From Verrucomicrobiales bacterium (GTDB taxonomy: Bacteria; Verrucomicrobiota; Verrucomicrobiia; Verrucomicrobiales; DEV007), in assembly GCA_028047635.1 (NCBI GenBank), contig JAOFXR010000001.1, forward strand, positions 62,001-126,000: a DNA stretch of 64,000 nucleotides, read 5' to 3'. Of this stretch, positions 54,663-63,487 are shown piece after piece (the stretch's first letter is position 1; each line of letters opens with the position of its first letter). The translations under genes and the position numbers were made by a program. A model generated the notes under the pieces. That model saw only the letters and a list, made by a program, of their open reading frames with translations. It was not told the origin of the DNA and did no database searches.

Positions 54663-55644
54663 ATGAAGCGTGGCAAGATCTGGAAACTATCCCTTCTGTT
54701 TCTTTTCATTCTTGCCTACTTGAGTTTGATTCTCACTTTGAAGCCTGAAGTGATTGTGGAATCGCTGATCGATCCAACGACCCGGCTTTCAACCTACCAT
54801 GCGATGTGGTCTCAGGAGGAAAGCGTCAACAAGCATGATTTTTATAAGCCCCTTCTAAGATTCAAGACATTCGAGCGGACAACGAAAGCGATTCGTCTTA
54901 TAGAAATCGCACAAAAAGGTGATCATGATTCACCTCTCTATTTAACCCTGCGGGATGAGCATTTTTCTAGCACCTATCTCGCGCCACCATGGGAATCATG
55001 GGATAACGCGAAACACATTTCGAATTGGAAAGATTGGTTCGCAAAGAGCGATCATGCAATATCGCGGCCTCCGCTGGAGCATCCGACTTCGAATCCTATC
55101 GAAACTGAATACATCTTGTCACTTCACGACTGCGATGGAACGCTGCTCGACGAAGCCGATCCCCGCCCCTTTCGGGGAAACAATCTTACCAAGAAAGGTG
55201 AAACGATTTACGATATCAATCAGGATGGCTGGGTGGAGCGCATCACCGCTCATCACATTGGGTTTTCCAAACCAAGAATCAGAGGCACCCTGCTAACGAT
55301 CAGAAGAATCAACAAGGAAACGGAGCTACTTTTTTTCAGTATTGATTAATGTCGAAAACCAGTCATCAGATCCGGCGTTCACTGAAACATGGTTCTTTCA
55401 ATGTATCGATACAAACGAAGACGGAACGCAGAAAATTCAAATTGGCCCTGAAGCCGGAGACACGATCGATCCTGCAATCACTTTCACGTGGAACCCTACG
55501 TCGCAGACTTTTGAATCCCCTTCCGGCATGATTGGCGCTCACTTTGTCGTCACCACCGGAAAGGATAATACTAGAGGGGGATGGGGAGAGGTATTAGAAG
55601 AACTGAAGAATGCAGGAAAACTCCGCTACCCCTTCGATCAATAA
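54663..55644 (+). pseudogene. Hypothetical secreted EF-hand-like protein, frameshifted at a T7 run
   Basis: An ATG at 54663 opens a signal/anchor helix (WKLSLLFLFILAYLSLILTL) and a soluble part with DINQDGWVER, a calcium-loop-like motif. The frame ends at 55347-55349. Skipping one base in the T7 run at 55330-55336 joins it to a second frame that continues FSVLINVENQSSDPAFTETW and has another loop, CIDTNEDGTQKI, ending at 55644. The two halves read naturally as one protein of about 326 residues. This may be a true mutation, a phase-variable run, programmed slippage or a sequencing error. Family unknown. Confidence 0.6.
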
Positions 55645-55653
55645 CGAAGCAAA

Positions 55654-57504
55654 TTAGTTACGGCCCTCTATCGAGACATGAAAGTCGAGGCCATCTTCGG
55701 TTTTTGCACTGATCGCTTCGCACGCCTCCCTGACAATCCAGCCGATCTCTTCCAACTCAGCTTTAGCGGCCTTTTCGTCACAGCCGGTGAGAGCCGAAAC
55801 AATCCCCACCGCCCGCGCTCGCAGCTTGGTGTTCGAAGGGTTGAGATCGATCATGAGATTGCTCATGACCTTCCCCGAATGAGTCATTGCTAGAGTGGTA
55901 ATTAGATTGAGGATCATTTTCGTCGCCGTCCCTGCTTTCAACCTCGTCGAACCCGTAAGAATCTCCGGACCGGTATCGGCGGCAATGACTTTGCCAGGCA
56001 AAGGGTGATCGAGATATCCGGGGTGGCAGGTCAGCAGCACAGTCGTTGCACCGCGTTGTTTCGCCTCGTGCAAACACCCCCAGATGAACGGGGCCTGCCC
56101 ACTCGCACTGATCCCAATCACGACATCCTCACTTCCGACATTTCGATGGATCGCCGCGGCTCGCCCCGCAGCAGCATCATCCTCGGCTCCTTCAACCGCC
56201 GACCACAGCGCCTTCCGACCGCCTGCAATGATTCCCTGAACCTGCTCTGGATCCGCTCTGAAGGTGGGCGGACATTCACTCGCATCAAGCACGCCAAGAC
56301 GGCCGCTGGTCCCTGCCCCCGTATAGATGAGACGCCCCCGCGTGAGAAAGCATCAACGAGTTTTTTACAGTCCACTCAATCGAATCCTTTGCCGCTCGAA
56401 TCGACTCAGGAATGGTTTCCGCATCCTGCAGCATCAGCTCAATGCCTCACTCACAGGCATTTCTGAAAACTCCAGCGAATCAGAATGACGTCCTTCGGTA
56501 GGAGAAGAGCTCTCAGGCTTCCAGATCGATGGAAGCATGTCAAGACCATCCGGGAGTTCCAATGCGTCTTCCGGAAATCCTGCAGGCGTTTCCTCTTTCA
56601 ATAGCTTCCTCGCCATCGCCACCGCCCCCATAGCGCTCGGACGATCTAAGGGAGAAAATACTGAACCCGGCCTCGGTGCGTCAATTTGCTCAATAACTCG
56701 CTCAAGAAATCTCTCATTTTTCAAAAGCACGCTGCCGTTGAAAACAAACTGCACCTTCACTGACGGATCCGTGGAAAGTCGATTCGCACAGGTAAACGCA
56801 TCCATTGCCAGCGTCGTAGCCGCTTCGTGGTATACCAGATTGACGATTCGATCGTCGCTCCGCCGCGCTGCCGCCTCAAATACAGCACCCGCCAGTGAGG
56901 CAATCTCTGTCTTCGATGCTCCCAGCGACCAGTCGATCAGATCTTCAGGTTCGTTGAACTGAAGACGCGACAGAACCTCAGCGCCGAGCTGTGGCCATTG
57001 ATTCGAGCTATCATATTCAGCAGTGAGCTCCCGCAGCGCCATCATCGCAATCTGATAGCCACCTGCCCGATCACCCAAAGCATGCCCTCGTCCGCCCATT
57101 CTCACTTCCCGGCCGGATCGATCACGCCCCATCTGACACGAACCCGTCCCGCTGAGAACAAGCACTTAAAACTCGCAGGATTCATCCCATTCAATCGCTT
57201 CCAACGCCGTTACGAGATCGTTGGATGGGGAACAGGGAATTCCGAGCCAAACGCGAGCACCCGCCGTAATAATACGCTCAAAATCAGCCTCGACTCGCGC
57301 CCCTGCCAGCCCCATTCCGATGGCATCAGGAAGACAGGGTAAACGGCGACTGATCGCCATGAGGTGATGGGCAAGTTTACCCGACTCCATGAGTCGAAGA
57401 TTCGCAGGTCCCGCAAAAAAAGGCTCGATGACCTCGTCGCTGGCTCCCACCAACATTACCGAATTGCGTGTTCCGCCGCCTTCCAATCCGAGCACATTCG
57501 CCAT
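55654..57504 (-). pseudogene. Bifunctional amino-sugar kinase (MurK-like)/MurQ etherase fusion, broken
   Basis: Starting at ATG 57504, a BadF/BadG-type kinase begins VLGLEGGGTRNSVMLV. An in-frame TAA at 57166-57168 interrupts it before VLVLSGTGSCQMGR and GGRGHALGDRAGGYQIA. Its end runs directly into the MurQ N terminus (TEGRHSDSLEFSEMPVSEAL). Three single-base losses follow at about 56440, in the A run at 56361-56366 and in the G run at 56335-56339; correcting them restores KKLVDAFSRGGRLIYTGAGT and SGRLGVLDASECPPT. The rest of MurQ is intact (GTATKMILNLITTLAM). Intact fusions would phosphorylate MurNAc/GlcNAc and cleave MurNAc 6-phosphate to GlcNAc 6-phosphate in cell-wall recycling. Confidence 0.85.
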
Positions 57505-57639
57505 GACGAAGTATGCGCGAAGCAATGAATTTCTACAAATCCAAGTTTGCAGGAATCGACGACTGCGGGAGTCTCTGCCGAATCTCTCGGAGCGAGATTG
57601 CCACTATCGGAGTTTTGTCGCTTTGCTGTGAAAATCGCA

Positions 57640-58695
57640 TTACACGACTTTCACCAGAGCACCGTCACCCGCTGCTGTAATTTGCCCTACTACGGTCTGA
57701 CAAAGCGTTTCATCCTCGTCACAAATCGCGAGCACGGCTTCGAGGTGCTTTTCAGGAACACAGCACAGCAATCCGCCACTGGTTTGAGCATCGGCGAGCA
57801 AGTACCTCGACGCATCGGAAACGCCGCTCCCCCATTCGACATCCTCATTGGCTGTGTTGAGATTCTCTTTCGTTCCTCCGGGCACGCATCCCTCCTCTTC
57901 AATCAGTCGAGTGATCTCAGGACCAATCACGGGAATATCGGAAGCGTTCAACGTCGCAGTAACGCCACTGGACCGGCACAATGAAATCAAATGGCCGAGA
58001 AGCCCAAAGCCCGTCACATCGGTCGCGCATTTGACAAGCCCCTGCTCAGCCATTCGCTGGCCCGGTGTATTGAGGCGGGACATCAGTGCCACCGCGGTAT
58101 CGACAATCCCCCCGCTGACGAGCCCACGCTTAATCCCAGTGGTAAGAATACCCGTTCCGAGCGGTTTCGTGAGAAGGAGAATGTCTCCCTCCTCAGCGCC
58201 GGCATTGGTAATCATTCGTGATGGATTCACGAGACCGGTGACCGAGAGCCCATAAATTGGCTCTGGATTTTTGATCGAGTGCCCACCCGCGAGCGCGCAC
58301 TTCGCCTCTTTCACTTTATCAGCTCCACCCGCAAGAATCTCATGAATGACCTCCAGGGAAAGAATATCTGCCGGCATTCCTACCACATTCATCGCCGTAA
58401 CCGGACGACCGCCCATCGCGTAGATGTCAGAAAGCGAATTGGTCGCTGCGATCTGACCGAAGAGATACGGATCATCCACGATAGGAGTGAAAAAGTCGAC
58501 CGTCTGTACCATCGCTAGATCCTCGGACAATTGATACACGGCAGCATCGTCAGAGGTGCTGGCTCCTACGAGTAATTTAGGGTCTTCGAACTGATTGAGC
58601 CCACGCAAAACTTGCGCGAGTGCCTTTTGGCTGAGCTTGGAAGCTCAACCCGCGCAGGACGAAAGAGAGGTAAGTTTGATGGGTTCTTCTGACAT
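57640..58695 (-). CDS. selD: Selenophosphate synthase SelD, itself a selenoprotein (Sec17)
   Basis: 351 residues if UGA at 58645-58647 is read as selenocysteine. From the ATG at 58695 the product reads MSEEPIKLTSLSSCAG-U-ASKLSQKALAQ; Sec17 and Lys20 sit at the same numbers as catalytic Cys17 and Lys20 of E. coli SelD. A caller that stops at UGA would start inside the gene and lose 29 residues. Other motifs are LVGASTSDDAAVYQLSEDLA, VDFFTPIVDDPYLFGQIAAT and CALAGGHSIKNPEPIYGLSV. It makes selenophosphate from selenide and ATP for SelA. A SECIS-like hairpin follows the UGA. Normal family length supports this start. Confidence 0.95.
58600..58620 (-). promoter_or_regulatory. SECIS-like hairpin in selD
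   Basis: On the coding strand CTCGCGCAA pairs with TTGCGTGGG (9 bp including G-U pairs) around the loop GTT. The loop starts with G and lies 33 bases after the UGA, inside the 16-37 range described for bacterial SECIS elements. Just around the UGA itself, GGTTGAGCTT and AAGCTCAGCC can pair as an alternative fold (58629-58650). Confidence 0.65.
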
Positions 58696-58750
58696 AACGT
58701 TATTCTAAAAGACAGTGTCACCAAGCGCTCAGAATTGCCACCTAAAACGA

Positions 58751-60556
58751 CTACGGTTCAAAGGGCCAAAACAGGGGAATCAAGATCGTCGCGGCGATCC
58801 ACAAAATAATATTCAGGGGAACGCCGACTTTCACAAAGTCGCTGAACTTGTAGCCTCCCGCGCCGTATACGTAGGTGTTTGTCTGATAGCCGATGGGAGT
58901 CGTGAAGCTCGCACTGGCCCCGAACATGACCGCGACAATAAAGGGACGAGGATCAACGCCCAGCGAACCGGCAATGGAAATCACAATCGGCGTCAGCAAA
59001 ATGGCAACGGCATTATTCGTCACCATCTCGGTGAGAAGTGACGAGAGCATATAAATTGCCGCCAATATCGCAACGGGGCCGAAAACAGCCATCACTCCCA
59101 CGACCTGATTTGCGAGCATCTCAGCACCACCTGTATTTTCCATGGCCCGACCGATCGCGAGCATTCCATAGATCAGAAAAAGGATACTCCATTGGATGCT
59201 TTTATAAGCATCTTTCACATCAACGCAGCGGGTCAAGAGCACTGCCACAGCACCGACGAGAGCGGCGCTCGTAATCGACATCACCTCAAAAGCCGAGCAC
59301 GCAATCACCCCGAGCAGAATGCCCACCGCGATGAGCACTTTTGAGTTTCGAGGCGCTTTCACATTCAACTCATTGAGACTTAAAAAATCGTCGCGTTGCT
59401 GCAGTCGCACCAGGTTATCGACCGGCCCCTCGATCAGCAGAGTGTCACCAAATTGCAAGAGTGTGTCCTGAAACCCCTCTTCAACATTCTCCCCTTTCCG
59501 GTGGACTGCTGCGACGACCACGCCAAAATGTCGACGCAGATTTGAACTGCGAATCGTTCGCCCGATGAGAGAACTCTTGTTCCCGATAATTGCCTCAACC
59601 GTCTTAATCTCAGGGCCCTTTTCCTTCTTTTCATCAGAGGAAGAAGACCGGTCATGCATCATTTTGAGGCCCTCGGTTTCTTTGATCACCGCGAGTTGCT
59701 TCGAGGTAGCCCGCAGATGCAGAATGTCGCCCTCCCGCATCACCATCGCATCGAGAGGAATTTCCGTCACGGGGATACCCTGACGGATCACTTCGTAGAC
59801 AATGGTGCGACGGCTCGTCGAGAAAAGTGGATGCTCAATGAGCCGCTCTCCGATCAATGGAGAGTCTTCCGATATTTTCACCCCGCTCAGAAATCGTCTC
59901 GTGTCTTCGGCATCGAGGAGACTGCTCACGGTGTCGCGCGAAGGGAGCAGTCGGCTGCCAAAGAAATACAGGTAAGTAAAACCGATCGCGGCATAAATTG
60001 CTCCTAACTTACTGATCTCAAAAATACCGAATGGTGGCTGACCACCATCTTTAGCGACACTTGCCACCAGCAGATTGGTCGACGTCCCGACGAGGGTCAT
60101 CGTTCCCCCGAGAATACTAAGAAAAGAAAGCGGAATCAGCAGCTTGCTCGCTTTGAGGCCGGAACTCCTTGAAAAGGCCATGATCACTGGCAGAAAGACG
60201 ACGACCACAGGCGTGTTGTTCATCAGGGCCGAGAGAGGAACTACGATCAAAGCGATAATCACGAGCGCCCGACTCATCGACTTTCCGGCCCATTCGCTGA
60301 ATTTGATCGCAATCGCATCAATCGCCCCCGTCCGGACAAGCGCCTCACTGACAATGAACATGGCCCCAATTGTGATCGGAGCAGGATTCCCGAAAACGAC
60401 TTTCAGATCACTTTCACGCAGGACTCCAAGTATGATCAACACACTCATTCCTCCGAGAGCGGCGAGTTCTGAGGAAACCCACTCTTTAATAAAGCAGGCA
60501 AAGACCGCGAGCAGAACCAGAAAGGTGAGAATGAGTTGGAGGTTTTCGGAAAACAT
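58751..60556 (-). CDS. SLC13 family permease with two RCK_C (TrkA-C) domains
   Basis: 601 residues from the ATG at 60556 (MFSENLQLILTFLVLLAVFA). Two blocks of membrane helices flank two cytoplasmic TrkA-C domains (DSPLIGERLIEHPLFSTSRR, then MREGDILHLRATSKQLAVIK; and SSLIGRTIRSSNLRRHFGVV, then FGDTLLIEGPVDNLVRLQ). MNNTPVVVVFLPVIMAFSRS and LTEMVTNNAVAILLTPIVIS are the SLC13/DASS hairpin motifs with Asn-Thr/Asn-Ala sodium-site residues. Relatives carry sulfate, other oxyanions or dicarboxylates. It lies 55 bases after selD and diverges from the DUF6428 gene; oxyanion transport is possible but not shown. Confidence 0.88.
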   Translation of the reverse strand: MFSENLQLILTFLVLLAVFACFIKEWVSSELAALGGMSVLIILGVLRESDLKVVFGNPAPITIGAMFIVSEALVRTGAIDAIAIKFSEWAGKSMSRALVIIALIVVPLSALMNNTPVVVVFLPVIMAFSRSSGLKASKLLIPLSFLSILGGTMTLVGTSTNLLVASVAKDGGQPPFGIFEISKLGAIYAAIGFTYLYFFGSRLLPSRDTVSSLLDAEDTRRFLSGVKISEDSPLIGERLIEHPLFSTSRRTIVYEVIRQGIPVTEIPLDAMVMREGDILHLRATSKQLAVIKETEGLKMMHDRSSSSDEKKEKGPEIKTVEAIIGNKSSLIGRTIRSSNLRRHFGVVVAAVHRKGENVEEGFQDTLLQFGDTLLIEGPVDNLVRLQQRDDFLSLNELNVKAPRNSKVLIAVGILLGVIACSAFEVMSITSAALVGAVAVLLTRCVDVKDAYKSIQWSILFLIYGMLAIGRAMENTGGAEMLANQVVGVMAVFGPVAILAAIYMLSSLLTEMVTNNAVAILLTPIVISIAGSLGVDPRPFIVAVMFGASASFTTPIGYQTNTYVYGAGGYKFSDFVKVGVPLNIILWIAATILIPLFWPFEP

Positions 60557-60695
60557 AAGAAGACTCCGAAAGTGAACCCTGATTTTGTAAGTAAATCCAG
60601 CAAACTCGCGTCTCAATGACTACTTTCTGCTCTCACCTGTGTGCCAAAACTTCTGTTTGCGAATCCCTTGTAATACTTCTCTACTGATCAACGAA

Positions 60696-61196
60696 ATGAT
60701 TTCACTCACTCAATTCAAAAACGTTCTCTCCGAAAATCCTGAGAGCGGACTTCAGCTTCTTCTTCCTACCGGAGAAACCATCCCCGCACATTTTCACATC
60801 ACTGAAGTCGGCTATGTGACCAAAGATTTCATTGATTGTGGCGGCACTCGCCGAACCACTTCGAGCTGCGTTTTACAAAGCCTCGTCGCTCATGATGTCG
60901 ACCACCGACTCAAGGCCGGAAAACTAGCGGGCATCCTCCAGCTTTCTGACAAAGTGGTTCCTGATGCCTCTGTTCCCGTTGAAATTGAATACGATGCAGG
61001 AACCGTTTCTACTTATGCTTTCGGCAGTGCCCTTCCGAGCCGGGATGGCAAAGTGATCGTTGTTTCGCTGGAAGCGAAGCACACCGCGTGCCTCGCTCCT
61101 GACAAATGTGGTCTCGAAGAGCTGGATGAAAAGGTAAAACAGGCCACGGAATGCAACCCTTCAGCCGAACCTGCCGCAGGCGGCTGTTGAGGCTGA
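60696..61196 (+). CDS. DUF6428 family protein, candidate selenoprotein ending Gly-Cys-Sec-Gly
   Basis: Up to TGA at 61188-61190 the product has 164 residues: PTGETIPAHFHITEVGYVTK, KDFIDCGGTRRTTSSCVLQ, DVDHRLKAGKLAGILQLSD and a Cys-containing HTACLAPDKCGLEELDEKV are DUF6428-like. The tail reads SAEPAAGGC, then TGA, GGC, TGA. Reading the first TGA as Sec adds two residues and gives a GCUG end. As I recall, family members often end in a Cys pair, so Sec would replace the second Cys. A GC hairpin with loop GGTC follows. DUF6428 genes are often near arsenic-resistance genes in other bacteria (from memory); none are seen here. ATG at 60696 follows a divergent 139-base promoter region. Confidence 0.8.
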
Positions 61197-61204
61197 TTCA
61201 CTTC

Positions 61205-61220
61205 CGCGCCGGTCGGCGCG
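61205..61220 (+). promoter_or_regulatory. SECIS-like hairpin after the DUF6428 UGA
   Basis: CGCGCC (61205-61210) and GGCGCG (61215-61220) pair perfectly around the loop GGTC (61211-61214). There are 20 bases between the UGA at 61188-61190 and the loop. The loop core GGUC is the same as in the E. coli fdhF SECIS. There is no T-run after it, which argues against a simple terminator. Confidence 0.6.
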
Positions 61221-61241
61221 ACACACCTCACACTCCCACCT

Positions 61242-61266
61242 CGAAGAGATATATCTTATCTCTTCG
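61242..61266. terminator. Bidirectional hairpin between DUF6428 and DUF3472 genes
   Basis: CGAAGAGATA (61242-61251) and TATCTCTTCG (61257-61266) form a perfect 10-bp stem with a 5-base loop. The stem covers the stop codon of the minus-strand gene and lies after the plus-strand gene, so it may end transcription from both sides. No long T-run is present. Confidence 0.5.
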
Positions 61267-63325
61267 AATCAATGTAAGCGCGGTCTTCATCGGAGAGCTT
61301 GGAAACATCCAGAGTTCCCTTTTTACCATCGGACTTCCGCTCGATCTGCACCTTGTTTGCCGCAATCGCAACGAGGCGGCCTTCCAATTTGGAAGGAGCC
61401 GAAGTTCCTCCAGCTGAGTAGGTCCACACCCGAACAAGTTCTTCCTCAAGCCGCTTCGCTGATGAAGTCCCCTTCGGCTTCGCTTGAGATTTTTCACTCG
61501 CGATGAGAGGCTCCATTTTCACAGGAGCTGATCCGGAGGAAGTGGTTCGGAAACTCAGAGTGTCCTCGTTCCAAACCTGGCTCACTTCATCCTTCATCAG
61601 AACCCGGTAGAAGTAGGTCGTATCCGGTTCAAGTCCCGTAAGCTCAATCGCGTTGAGCCCCAACTCTGCAGATGGCAATTCCACCTTCTCTTCCCACGAC
61701 TGACTGTTCACCTCATTACTGAGCGATGAATTCTTCTCGGTTCCGTGAAGCTCCCTTGGCGCAAATGTCAGGGCATCTTTGACCCCGTAGAAAACGATGC
61801 CGGACTGGAGGTTCGAAAGGGATGCCACATCCATTTCAATGCGGGCGCGATCCGAGCCCACTTCACTCGCTTGAATCGCCCGGTATTCAATTGGCATTTG
61901 GAAAACATTTTCGAGACTGGCACTCGTCAAAAAATACGGAGGCTCATCAATCCCTCCCGGCTTTACGAGCGCATCCTTATGGGAGTAAAGTCGAATCCCT
62001 CCGCATCCCATCGCGTATTCGCCGTCCTTCGTCGTATACCAACTTTTATTCACCGGCTCATCACCAGAGCTGCCTGAGCCTCCGGGCGAATAGGTTTCCA
62101 GTGGAACCCACTTTCCGTCATCGTATGACCAACCACGCCGACGGACTTCGCGATAGACATCTCCCGTTCGCTCGACCTGAGGCGGCCCGGGAACCTCGCA
62201 AAAAGAACCGAGCTTGAGATGCTCGTTCGATTTCCCTCCATGCCACTTCTTCCCTCCGCCGTAGAATTTCCAGGCATTGGTGGGATGATCAAAATAGTAA
62301 CCGTAGTAGGCGTCATAGTCCTTTCCCGGAACTAAGCGGAGAGCCTGCACTACCAGCTCCGGGCGATCCGGCATCGGGTCCCATCCTCGTGGCTTCACTC
62401 CGGAACCTTCGTGACCAAACCCGCTGAACTCTCCCTCCGGAGATCCGACTCCCAACAAGTGCGGCATCATCTTCAAATCAGACGCGGCTCCGTCTTTCCC
62501 CCACATCGAAAAGTTGAAGGACCCATTGCTGCGCATGTCGCCATCAAACGAGGTTCCGTAGTAGCCAAACGGCGTCGTGATCGGAGAATAACTGGAAATA
62601 GGAGCAATGCTGCGAGTCGTAAACACGAGCAACTTCGAGTTCGGCACTTTGGAGGTGTCATACCCGCCATGTGCGGCAGCAGGACGCCAACGAACCCGCA
62701 AAAGTTGAGCCTCTTCAATCGCAGGACCAAACGCATCAATGTGATATAACTGACCAATCGAACCGCCACTGCTTGAACCGGTTCCGCCAAGCGAAATCAT
62801 ATACTCGCCCGGCTCTTCGACCTCAAACGCAAGATCCCAGGCTTGAGCTTTCTTTGCATTGGAAGAAGACGGCTTCACGACCTTACTTGCGCCGGCAAAC
62901 TTCACCTCAACATCACCTGCGCCTCCTCCGCTCGCTAGATGAACATTGAACCGAACCATTCCCGCTCTCTTCACCAACAGATGCCAGCGTAAGGTTCCCT
63001 CATTCGACTTCCAATCGAGATGCTCGTAGTTAGGAACGATGAGGTCCTCATCGCCCACTTTAGGCAGTTTCGACTCTCCCTTCGCCTGACAAGTCCCTTT
63101 CGTAAAAAAACCATTACTCGCGGTGAGGATCAGTTTCCCCTCCGTCTCAAGCTGACCGAGATACGAATAGTCCCGCCCCTCCTCATCAATACCACCCGGC
63201 ACAGGCTGTGGCGCATTTTCCAACTGACCGTAGCCCCCCGGAGCCTCCTCAGCGCTCAAAATGCCGACAAGACATGCGAGTAAAGGAGCAAGAAACAGCG
63301 GTGAGAAAATTCTGAACATCTTCAT
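61256..63325 (-). CDS. Secreted DUF3472 protein with fibronectin-like and SHD1-like domains
   Basis: 689 residues with a signal peptide (about 1-25). Residues about 60-190 form a DUF5077-like carbohydrate-binding-type domain (LRWHLLVKRAGMVRFNVHLA). The DUF3472 domain follows (SNGSFNFSMWGKDGAASDLK, PGKDYDAYYGYYFDHPTNAW, REVRRRGWSYDDGKWVPL). Around 530-620 a fibronectin/purple acid phosphatase-like domain has LNAIELTGLEPDTTYFYRVL. The last 60 residues (KVQIERKSDGKKGTLDVSKL) resemble SHD1 domains common in Planctomycetota and Verrucomicrobiota. Extracellular function unknown; probably glycan-related. Confidence 0.82.
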   Translation of the reverse strand: MKMFRIFSPLFLAPLLACLVGILSAEEAPGGYGQLENAPQPVPGGIDEEGRDYSYLGQLETEGKLILTASNGFFTKGTCQAKGESKLPKVGDEDLIVPNYEHLDWKSNEGTLRWHLLVKRAGMVRFNVHLASGGGAGDVEVKFAGASKVVKPSSSNAKKAQAWDLAFEVEEPGEYMISLGGTGSSSGGSIGQLYHIDAFGPAIEEAQLLRVRWRPAAAHGGYDTSKVPNSKLLVFTTRSIAPISSYSPITTPFGYYGTSFDGDMRSNGSFNFSMWGKDGAASDLKMMPHLLGVGSPEGEFSGFGHEGSGVKPRGWDPMPDRPELVVQALRLVPGKDYDAYYGYYFDHPTNAWKFYGGGKKWHGGKSNEHLKLGSFCEVPGPPQVERTGDVYREVRRRGWSYDDGKWVPLETYSPGGSGSSGDEPVNKSWYTTKDGEYAMGCGGIRLYSHKDALVKPGGIDEPPYFLTSASLENVFQMPIEYRAIQASEVGSDRARIEMDVASLSNLQSGIVFYGVKDALTFAPRELHGTEKNSSLSNEVNSQSWEEKVELPSAELGLNAIELTGLEPDTTYFYRVLMKDEVSQVWNEDTLSFRTTSSGSAPVKMEPLIASEKSQAKPKGTSSAKRLEEELVRVWTYSAGGTSAPSKLEGRLVAIAANKVQIERKSDGKKGTLDVSKLSDEDRAYIDSKR

Positions 63326-63487
63326 TTGATGCCATAATCATGGGGAGTCCCAACATTCATGGCGAGAGAAATCCCACCCACTTTGTCATGCAGTAAAGAC
63401 GGCGATATGCACCGTTCGTACTGCCTGATATCACGTCAAGCCGTCTCGCTAGTCCCCTTGCAGATTGCCGCTCTTCGCGGATGTTAA

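Noticed and set aside
61205-61220. The hairpin after DUF6428 as an ordinary Rho-independent terminator
   Set aside because: No T-run follows it, and a separate 10-bp hairpin at 61242-61266 is better placed to end transcription. The SECIS reading was preferred, though not proven.
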